From the NCBI GenBank assembly GCA_035630195.1, contig DASQLD010000486.1, forward strand, positions 1 to 6,795: a DNA stretch of 6,795 bases, in the 5' to 3' direction. Numbering within the stretch: the stretch's first letter is position 1; every line of letters starts with the position of its first letter. The notes under the pieces are model-generated. The model searched no databases. It worked only from the letters and a program-made list of their open reading frames with translations, and had not been told where the DNA came from. The position numbers and the translations under genes are program-made. This DNA is from DASQDN01 sp035630195. Lineage in GTDB: Bacteria > Acidobacteriota > Terriglobia > Bryobacterales > Bryobacteraceae. Of the stretch, positions 1-5,496 are shown piece by piece.

Positions 1-761
1 AAGCCCCAACCACCGCCAGCCTTAAGAAATCCAAACCGGAACGCGGAGCAATTGCCGAGTGGACTGTGACGGTCTTGTTATTACTGTTCGGTACGACCAC
101 GCTTGTTCAGGCGTTCGTCATCCCGACAGGCTCCATGGAAGATACTCTGCTCGTCGGCGACCATCTTCTCGTTGACAAGTTGGCGTACGCGCCACCTGGT
201 CCCATCAGCAAACATTTGCTGCCGTATTCCGAAGTTAAGCGAGGCGACATTATCGTTTTCCGCTATCCAGTGGATATCCGACAGACTTTCGTGAAGCGCG
301 TGATTGGAGTTCCCGGCGACCGCATCAGGATCGAGAACAAGCAAGTGATCCGCAATGGCTCACGTGTCCAGGAGCCGTTCAAGTTCCACAAAACCGAATA
401 TAACGATAGCTATCGTGACAATTTCCCAAGTCAGCCGTATCTACAGTTAAGCGAAGGCGCTATCGAAATGCTCGAGAAGAATGTGGTGAATGGCGAGGTT
501 GTTGTCCCACCCAACAGCTACTTTGCGATGGGTGACAACCGTGACAACTCGCTGGACAGCCGCTATTGGGGCTTCGTCCCGCGTGCGAACATAATCGGCA
601 AGCCGCTCATCATCTATTGGTCGTATGAGACTACGACGGATAGGTTGGCGAGCCCGACCATCAGTGTCGATCACGCCGTGGACCTGGTCCAGAACTTCTT
701 TACGAAGACTCGCTGGAAACGGACGTTCATGTTGATCCATGGCTACCCTTCCCAAAACTAA
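1..761 (+). CDS. lepB: Signal peptidase I, first tandem copy (5' end outside window)
   Basis: This is a membrane-bound serine protease that removes signal peptides from exported preproteins on the outer face of the cytoplasmic membrane. The frame is open to the left edge (first full codon at 3), so the true start lies outside; the GTG at 66 falls inside the membrane helix and is not the start. One hydrophobic helix (about 57-122) is followed by the family boxes: PTGSM with the catalytic Ser (codon 132-134), RGDIIVF, VKRVIGVPGDR with the catalytic Lys (codon 294-296), and GDNRDNS then SRYWGFVP. At least 252 codons are present, normal for the family. An insert of about 35-40 residues precedes GDNRDNS, a form I associate with Acidobacteriota. 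The gene ends in TAA (759-761) and its last 23 nt overlap the next lepB. Family assignment is very secure; which substrates this copy prefers cannot be read from the sequence. Confidence 0.96.
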   Translation, partial: APTTASLKKSKPERGAIAEWTVTVLLLLFGTTTLVQAFVIPTGSMEDTLLVGDHLLVDKLAYAPPGPISKHLLPYSEVKRGDIIVFRYPVDIRQTFVKRVIGVPGDRIRIENKQVIRNGSRVQEPFKFHKTEYNDSYRDNFPSQPYLQLSEGAIEMLEKNVVNGEVVVPPNSYFAMGDNRDNSLDSRYWGFVPRANIIGKPLIIYWSYETTTDRLASPTISVDHAVDLVQNFFTKTRWKRTFMLIHGYPSQN

Positions 762-1488
762 TCCCGAAGAGCGGCATTGGATCGCTGACTGGGCGCTGAC
801 CATCCTAATCTTCCTCTTCGGCACGACAACTGTTTTGCAGGCTTTCGTCGTTCCGACTGGTTCCATGGAAGGGACAACGCTGATCGGCGATCACTTTTTC
901 GTCGATCGACTGAGTTATGCGCCCGCAGGCTCGCTCAGCAAGTATTTGCTGCCGTATCAAGAAGTCAAACGCGGCGACATCATTGTGTTCAAGTACCCGC
1001 TCGACATCCGGCAGAACTATGTAAAGCGCGTGATTGGAGTTCCTGGCGACCGCATCCGAATTTTGGACAAAGTTGTTCACCTGAACGGACGCCCGCTGGA
1101 GGAGCCGTATAAGCTGCTGATCCCGCAGCAAACGTCGGTGTATCTGAACGATTTTCCGCGCGTTCCGGATATTGCTATAGAGCGGCGCGGGCTCGAGATG
1201 CTCCGGCATCATGTTGTCGAAGGTGAATTGATCGTACCCGAAGGCAACTATTTTGCCATGGGAGACAATCGCGACAATTCCGCGGATAGCCGCTTTGGGG
1301 GTCTGGTGCCTCGCGCCAATATCATCGGTAAGCCTGCCATGATTTGGTGGTCGTACGACGCCCCGACTGAGCATCTGGCGGATGGGAACATCAACTTCGA
1401 CCACCTGGCAGACATGGCTAAGCACTTCTTCAGCAAGACGAGATGGGAACGAACGTTTCTATTGGTTCGTGGTTATCCACTCCAGTAG
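739..1488 (+). CDS. lepB: Signal peptidase I, second tandem copy
   Basis: This is a 249-residue paralogue of the preceding gene with the same role in signal peptide cleavage. The ATG at 739 is the only reasonable start, because an in-frame TGA sits at 733-735. Layout: short cytoplasmic N-terminus (1-17), one membrane helix (about 18-38), PTGSM with catalytic Ser42, RGDIIVF, VKRVIGVPGDR with catalytic Lys96, and GDNRDNS at 175-181. Both catalytic residues are present, so it should be active. The aromatic Trp of SRYWGFVP in copy 1 is Gly187 here (SRFGGLVP). No good Shine-Dalgarno is visible before the start, and the start lies inside the end of copy 1, so translation is probably coupled. The two genes align without gaps at a 730-base offset from the Ser to the GDNRDNS box, which indicates local duplication. 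The start is secure; the reason for two copies is unknown. Confidence 0.96.
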   Translation: MATLPKTNPEERHWIADWALTILIFLFGTTTVLQAFVVPTGSMEGTTLIGDHFFVDRLSYAPAGSLSKYLLPYQEVKRGDIIVFKYPLDIRQNYVKRVIGVPGDRIRILDKVVHLNGRPLEEPYKLLIPQQTSVYLNDFPRVPDIAIERRGLEMLRHHVVEGELIVPEGNYFAMGDNRDNSADSRFGGLVPRANIIGKPAMIWWSYDAPTEHLADGNINFDHLADMAKHFFSKTRWERTFLLVRGYPLQ

Positions 1489-1504
1489 GAGTCCAGGCGG
1501 GCTC
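1489..1504 (+). repeat. Small stem-loop directly after the second lepB stop
   Basis: GAGTCC and GGGCTC flank the loop AGGC and can form a 6-bp RNA stem with one G-U pair, beginning at the base after the lepB TAG. No T-run follows, so it is not a standard intrinsic terminator. It lies 17 nt before the GTG of the guanylyltransferase gene and could affect coupling or mRNA processing. It may also be chance. Confidence 0.3.
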
Positions 1505-1521
1505 ACGCTAAACTGCTTGAT

Positions 1522-2601
1522 GTGTCCAAAGAGAATTACTACGGCCTGATTCTGGCCGGCGGTCGTGGTACGCGATTCTGGCCCCGGAGTAGAAAGACCC
1601 GCTCAAAACAAGTCCTGAGCTTCCTCGGTGAGCGCACTCTAATTCAGCAGACAGTGGACCGGCTGGCCGCCGTTCTTCCCCCGGAGCGGATTTGGATCCT
1701 GACCAACGATCATCTGCGGGAGGAGATCATTCGCCAGCTTCCCGAGGTGCCCAAGAAACAGATCCTGGCCGAACCTGCGCAGCGAAATACCGCGCCTTGC
1801 ATCGGCTTGGCGGCGCACATTCTGTATTCCATTGACCCGAAAGCTGTGATGGGCGTTTTCCCGGCAGATCATGTCATCACGAAACCAAAGAAGTATGCAA
1901 AGCTGTTGAAGCCTGCGTTTAGGGCCGCCGAGAGCGGCAAGATCGCAGTGTTCGGAATCGAGCCTCGGTGGGCCGAAACAGGATATGGCTACATTGAGTT
2001 CGGCAAAGGTGTGCAGGCTGGAGCGGGATCGATCGAAGACGTCATCAGCTTCCGTGAGAAGCCCGATGCGAAGACGGCGAAGAAGTTTGTCTCCTCGGGA
2101 AGATTCTTTTGGAATGCCGGTATGTTCTTCTGGAAAGCCGAGACTGTGCTGGATGCATTGCGTCAGCACCAGCCGAAGACTTGGACCCTGCTCGCCTCCC
2201 TGCCTGCGTTCGGAAAAAAAGATTTTCATTCGAGCGTTGCAGATTCCTTCCCTCGATGCGAAAGCATCTCAATTGACTATGCGGTCTTGGAGAAGGCAAA
2301 GAATGTAGTTGGAATTGCCGTCGACGATATCGGGTGGAACGATGTAGGCAGTTGGAACGCCGTCTACGAATTGCTGGAGCGCGATGGTGACGGCAATGTG
2401 TCCCTGGGTGACGCATTGGCACAGGACAGCACGGGCAACTACGTTGACGCCAAAGGAAAGTTCGTCGCGTTGCTCGGGGTCAAAGACCTGGTGATCGTCG
2501 ACACGCCGGATGCTCTTCTGATTGCCGACCGGAACCAGGCGCAGCAAGTGGGCGCGATCGTGAAAGCTCTCGAGAGTCGCAAGCGTGATGACTTGCTTTG
2601 A
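1522..2601 (+). CDS. manC: Mannose-1-phosphate guanylyltransferase (GDP-mannose pyrophosphorylase), short form
   Basis: This cytoplasmic enzyme converts mannose-1-phosphate and GTP to GDP-mannose and pyrophosphate. GDP-mannose feeds exopolysaccharide, LPS or glycan synthesis. The 359-residue protein is a single nucleotidyltransferase domain. It carries the pyrophosphorylase signature LAGGRGTRFWP (11-21), EPAQRNTAP (84-92), PADH (114-117), ETGYGYIE (152-159), the sugar-phosphate motif FREKP (177-181), WNAGMFFW (197-204) and GWNDVGSW (271-278), followed by a short C-terminal segment. It lacks the C-terminal cupin isomerase domain of the fused ManC/AlgA enzymes, so a separate phosphomannose isomerase is expected elsewhere. 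The start is the GTG at 1522; an overlapping ATG at 1520 is in another frame. The ribosome binding site is weak. It lies 33 nt after lepB on the same strand and may share its transcript. A related hexose-1-phosphate nucleotidyltransferase is possible but less likely given the whole motif set. Confidence 0.93.
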   Translation: MSKENYYGLILAGGRGTRFWPRSRKTRSKQVLSFLGERTLIQQTVDRLAAVLPPERIWILTNDHLREEIIRQLPEVPKKQILAEPAQRNTAPCIGLAAHILYSIDPKAVMGVFPADHVITKPKKYAKLLKPAFRAAESGKIAVFGIEPRWAETGYGYIEFGKGVQAGAGSIEDVISFREKPDAKTAKKFVSSGRFFWNAGMFFWKAETVLDALRQHQPKTWTLLASLPAFGKKDFHSSVADSFPRCESISIDYAVLEKAKNVVGIAVDDIGWNDVGSWNAVYELLERDGDGNVSLGDALAQDSTGNYVDAKGKFVALLGVKDLVIVDTPDALLIADRNQAQQVGAIVKALESRKRDDLL

Positions 2602-2606
2602 TGGCT

Positions 2607-3557
2607 TCAGGCTTTAGCCGGAGCCGAAACCACAAATGCACGCTTGCGGTTCGAGACTGCGACGCCACCGGCGTACTTGGTTAGACCATTCACACGCATC
2701 ACTACAGGCCGCGCGATAGGAATATCGAACTGGAGAACATCACCCTCTTGCAGGGCGAGAAGATCCTCGAAGTATACGGTGGCCCCGTCTACTCGGGCCT
2801 CCAGCGCCAGTTGAGTGGTTTGCACGAGGGACAGAATGCGGGCGCTCTCATCCATCAGGTTCGACTTCCGGGCGGTCCACTGCTGGTCGAACTTCTGGCG
2901 AAGCAACTTTACTATACTCGCCGGAATGCCGATATTCATCATTCCGGATGTTTCCCCGATTTGCAGTTCGGTAGCAATGACAACGATGGCTTCGTTCGGC
3001 GCCATTACCTGAAGGAGCGCAGGCTCAGACTCGTGGCTTTCCACTGAAAAGTTCACTGTCGCCACGCTCTGCCACGCGAGCGAAAGATTCTGCAGAATCA
3101 ATGACAGTAAACCGCTTAGGATGCGCTGTTCAATCGCCGTCATCTCGCGTGTAACAACGAGGGGCTTCACCTTGCCTCCGCCCAGAAGACATTCGATGAG
3201 TGGAAACGCGAGAGTTGGATTTAGTTCGAGAATGCCAGTACCTTCAAACGGATTCATGCCAATCGTGGCAATACAGGTAGGCGACGTAAGCGTTCCCTGG
3301 AACTCGGCAAACGAAAGCTGCTCTACAGAGATGAGGTTGACTGTAACGTAGGTCCGCAAGTAAGCGGATAGACTCGATCCTAAACTACGCGTGAAGGTGT
3401 CGTGGACTGCGCGAAGGGCGCGGATCTGCTCCTTCGGGATGCGATCGGATCGGCGAAAGTCGAAGGCCCGTGCCTGCGCGCGCTGCGCGGAGCCGGCCGA
3501 CGCTTGCGCCTGGAATAACGCATCAATATCTTCCTGTGAAAGCGCGTTCTTATCCAT
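2607..3557 (-). CDS. fliM: Flagellar motor switch protein FliM
   Basis: FliM is a C-ring subunit at the cytoplasmic base of the flagellum. It binds phosphorylated CheY and, with FliG and FliN, sets rotation direction. The 316-residue protein begins with the CheY-P-binding peptide LSQEDIDALF (6-15). A short Ala/Gln-rich linker (16-31) follows, then the middle CheC-like domain starting at FDFRRSDRIPKEQIRAL (32-48), with LLGGGK (124-129) and the conserved IEQRIL segment (142-147). The C-terminal SpoA-type domain (about 245-312) contains the EDLLALQEGDVL core (264-275). The ATG start has a GAGG Shine-Dalgarno 6 nt upstream, which overlaps the TGA of the sigma factor gene; the intergenic gap is 8 nt, so coupling is likely. 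It is the last gene of the visible operon and ends 5 bp from the convergent guanylyltransferase gene. No fliN follows here. Length and domain order are normal. Confidence 0.96.
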   Translation of the reverse strand: MDKNALSQEDIDALFQAQASAGSAQRAQARAFDFRRSDRIPKEQIRALRAVHDTFTRSLGSSLSAYLRTYVTVNLISVEQLSFAEFQGTLTSPTCIATIGMNPFEGTGILELNPTLAFPLIECLLGGGKVKPLVVTREMTAIEQRILSGLLSLILQNLSLAWQSVATVNFSVESHESEPALLQVMAPNEAIVVIATELQIGETSGMMNIGIPASIVKLLRQKFDQQWTARKSNLMDESARILSLVQTTQLALEARVDGATVYFEDLLALQEGDVLQFDIPIARPVVMRVNGLTKYAGGVAVSNRKRAFVVSAPAKA

Positions 3558-3563
3558 CTAGCG

Positions 3564-3567
3564 CCTC
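3564..3567 (-). promoter_or_regulatory. Shine-Dalgarno site of fliM overlapping the sigma factor stop
   Basis: On the minus strand GAGG lies 6 nt before the fliM ATG, and its first two bases are the last two of the upstream TGA (3566-3568). This supports the chosen fliM start and suggests that ribosomes ending on the sigma gene help start fliM. Confidence 0.65.
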
Positions 3568-4306
3568 ACATTCCACCAGGCCAGCGCTTTTCCATCAGCG
3601 CCCGTAATCTTAGGATCGCTTGCTGTTTTAGCTGCGAAACACGAGACGTATGCAAGTCTAAAATCTTTCCGATCTCGGCTAACGTCAACTCCTCCATATA
3701 GTAGAGGCCTATAACTTTGCGTTCGATCTGAGGCATATTCTTGATCGCGTTCGTCAGCAGGCGATGCAACGCTTCACGCTCTACCACGTGGCCCGGGGTT
3801 AGGTCTTCACGATCTGCAATGTAGCGGATCAACGATCCCTCGCCATCGACTGTCTCGAGACTCCCGAGAGAGACGCCACGAACATCGAGCAGGGTTTGCC
3901 GATAAACATCGAGAGTGATTCCGAGTTCCTGAGCGATCTCGTCTTCCGCAGGTCCTCGTCCCAGGCGCTTCTCGACAGTTTCAATCGCGTTCTGCACCTG
4001 CCGCGCTCGTTGGCGGTGGTGCGGCGGTATTCCATCGAGGCCCCGGATGCTGTCGAGAATCGCGCCTCGAATCCGATGCTCGGCGTACGTGCGCAGTGCT
4101 GTCGTCCGAGAAGGATCAAAGTTGTCAATCGCGGCGATTAGCCCGATGATGCCTGCAGAGATAAGGTCTTCTTCCAGCACCGTGGATGGCAGCCGATCGT
4201 GGTAGCTGGCGGCGATCCATCGAACTTGGGGAAGATGCTCAAGGATCAACCGCTCGCGCTCAGCGGCGGTCACCGGCGGTTCGGATATGTAAGAAGCCTG
4301 AGTCAT
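3566..4306 (-). CDS. fliA: RNA polymerase sigma factor for flagellar genes (FliA/WhiG, sigma-28 family)
   Basis: Sigma-28 directs RNA polymerase to late flagellar and chemotaxis promoters and is normally held by the anti-sigma factor FlgM, which is not in this window. The 246-residue protein has the group 3 sigma layout: region 2 at about 20-92, including EEDLISAGIIGLIAAIDNFD (45-64) and TYAEHRIRGAILDSIR (73-88); region 3 at about 95-170, with RLGRGPAEDEIAQELGI (114-130); and region 4 at about 185-240, with the helix-turn-helix LTLAEIGKILDLHTSRVSQL (207-226). The segment after RGAILDSIR reads GLDGIPPHHRQR, where most FliA proteins have a DW(V/L)PR-like sequence. The ATG at 4306 lies 4 nt after the flhF TAA; no strong Shine-Dalgarno is seen, so coupling to flhF is likely. 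WhiG-type sporulation sigma factors are close relatives, but the flagellar neighbours favour FliA. Confidence 0.93.
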   Translation of the reverse strand: MTQASYISEPPVTAAERERLILEHLPQVRWIAASYHDRLPSTVLEEDLISAGIIGLIAAIDNFDPSRTTALRTYAEHRIRGAILDSIRGLDGIPPHHRQRARQVQNAIETVEKRLGRGPAEDEIAQELGITLDVYRQTLLDVRGVSLGSLETVDGEGSLIRYIADREDLTPGHVVEREALHRLLTNAIKNMPQIERKVIGLYYMEELTLAEIGKILDLHTSRVSQLKQQAILRLRALMEKRWPGGM

Positions 4307-4310
4307 AGGT

Positions 4311-5465
4311 TTAAGCAGCGTTCGCAGCGGCAGCTACCAGCAATGGCAACAGACGTGTTGTTAGCGCGTTTGCCGATGCTTCTTCGATGTCTTCCGGGAT
4401 CTCACGACCCGTTCCGAGAAAAGACACAGCGGATTCGGTTCCGAGCACATACGAAAGCATCGGGCCGACATTCGCGCACATATCGAATCCTGTAAGAATC
4501 AGCTTGGAGGGCAGGAAAGGCTTAAACCTCGACGCGATAGTTGACAGATCTTCGTGCGAAGCGAACGAGGGGAGCGCAAGATGTACTTCAATATCGGTTC
4601 GACCTGCTAAGAAAGATGCGAGCCCAGCACCTCGCTCGCAGACAGAACCGAAACCCTCCGTATCGATCAGCACTAACGCGTTGCGCCCATCGCTCGCCAA
4701 TGCCCTGTCGAGAGCGTCGGTTGTGGTCGGAGAGTCGAAGCGTATGTCCATTGCTTCCGCATACCGGCGCAAAAGCTCCGTTCCCGCAAACCTATGCGTA
4801 TCGGTTGATATGAGACGAGTGGGGCGCCCGGCCGTGATTCCATACTTGATAGCAAGCTTCACAATTGTGCTGGTCTTTCCAACTCCTGGAGGACCGACGA
4901 TGGCCACGGTAGAACGAGAACTCACTGAGGAGCCGAGCCTAGGCGCAACACGCAGACGCGCGTTTAACTGAGAACGCACCGCGCCGACAATATCCGCTCG
5001 GTCATCGCGCAAGTTATTTTGCATGCCAGCCGCGAACTCTTCTGCGATCTGCCGAGGAAATCCGGCCTGCGTCAGTACGAAAGCTACTCGGCCAGAGAGT
5101 GGAAGCTTCGCCTGAGAAACTTTCTCCCTCTTCTTGGAGACAGACTTGCGCAAGTCTTCCATTCGGGCCTTGAGCCGTTCGAGACCCTCAGCCGGCTCCA
5201 ACGATACCTTCGGCAGAGTTGGCGGCGCCAGAGGCGGCGTCACGAGCTTCGTGGCGGAGACGGCCGGGAATACCGGCTTACGGATAGAAGCTTCGGGTCC
5301 CTTACGATCATCATCAATGCCGAAGACGACCTCGTAGGTCCCCAGTCGCTGAGCGTCACCCGAGGTCCTGTTAGACGCTATGATCATAGCGTCTGACCCG
5401 AGTTCTACGCGGGCCCGGTCCATTGCTTCATTTATTGTTTTCGCAAAATACGATTTGATTTTCAC
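4311..5465 (-). CDS. flhF: Flagellar biosynthesis protein FlhF, SRP-type GTPase with altered G3 and G4 motifs
   Basis: FlhF is a membrane-associated GTPase related to the SRP proteins Ffh and FtsY. It sets the place, and often the number, of flagella. The 384-residue protein has the usual N-terminal segment starting MKIKSYFAKTINEAM, a variable basic linker (about 55-122), an N domain (about 123-185) and a G domain. The P-loop GPPGVGKTST (191-200) and the G2 segment DTHRFAGTELLRRYAE (222-237) are good, and so is the G5-like LGTGREIPEDIE (350-361). G3 reads DTEGFG (268-273) where the family has DTAGR, and G4 reads TGFD (325-328) where it has TKxD. The start is GTG at 5465 with an AGAGG Shine-Dalgarno 6 nt upstream. 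It follows flhA by 31 nt and precedes the sigma gene by 4 nt; flhG, often next to flhF, is absent. Identity is secure, but GTP hydrolysis or base specificity may be changed. Confidence 0.95.
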   Translation of the reverse strand: MKIKSYFAKTINEAMDRARVELGSDAMIIASNRTSGDAQRLGTYEVVFGIDDDRKGPEASIRKPVFPAVSATKLVTPPLAPPTLPKVSLEPAEGLERLKARMEDLRKSVSKKREKVSQAKLPLSGRVAFVLTQAGFPRQIAEEFAAGMQNNLRDDRADIVGAVRSQLNARLRVAPRLGSSVSSRSTVAIVGPPGVGKTSTIVKLAIKYGITAGRPTRLISTDTHRFAGTELLRRYAEAMDIRFDSPTTTDALDRALASDGRNALVLIDTEGFGSVCERGAGLASFLAGRTDIEVHLALPSFASHEDLSTIASRFKPFLPSKLILTGFDMCANVGPMLSYVLGTESAVSFLGTGREIPEDIEEASANALTTRLLPLLVAAAANAA

Positions 5466-5471
5466 GCGTGG

Positions 5472-5476
5472 CCTCT
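5472..5476 (-). promoter_or_regulatory. Shine-Dalgarno site for the GTG start of flhF
   Basis: AGAGG on the minus strand lies 6 nt upstream of the flhF GTG (5463-5465). This decides the start in favour of that GTG, which also gives the canonical MKIK N-terminus of the family. Confidence 0.7.
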
Positions 5477-5478
5477 GT

Positions 5479-5496
5479 CGCCGGCTTCAACCGGCG
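5479..5496 (-). repeat. Perfect inverted repeat in the flhA-flhF gap
   Basis: CGCCGG and CCGGCG enclose a 6-nt loop (TTGAAG on the transcribed strand), giving a perfect 6-bp GC-rich stem. It begins directly after the flhA stop and ends 2 nt before the flhF Shine-Dalgarno. No U-run follows, so it is not a normal terminator. It may be an mRNA processing or stability element, or a copy of a dispersed intergenic palindrome (REP-like). Confidence 0.5.

Noticed and set aside
66..68. GTG at 66 as the start of the first lepB
   Set aside because: It falls inside the membrane helix, and the second copy shows a homologous N-terminus further upstream. The frame is open to the edge and the gene is simply cut by the window.
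805..1425. Long open frame on the minus strand opposite the second lepB (206 codons)
   Set aside because: It is fully covered by a gene with clear family motifs, its translation resembles no family, and it has no ribosome binding site context. A shadow frame.
1639..2229. Open frame of 196 codons on the minus strand opposite the guanylyltransferase gene
   Set aside because: Shadow of a well-supported gene; no recognisable domain.
2603..2625. Nested GGCT/AGCC palindrome as a bidirectional terminator
   Set aside because: The stems are only 4 bp with an internal loop, and no T-run follows on either strand. Too weak to call a terminator.
2909..2935. GCCGATAT on the plus strand inside fliM, a near match to a sigma-28 -10
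   Set aside because: The upstream -35 position does not match, and there is no plus-strand gene downstream for it to serve.
3879..3905. Exact sigma-28 -10 sequence GCCGATAA (3898-3905, plus strand) inside the sigma factor gene
   Set aside because: It is antisense to the gene, the -35 position reads CGAACATC and not TAAAGTTT, and no gene follows on the plus strand. Probably chance.
4387..4971. Open frame of 194 codons on the plus strand opposite flhF
   Set aside because: Ser/Arg/Pro-rich composition typical of an antisense shadow; flhF is certain on the other strand.
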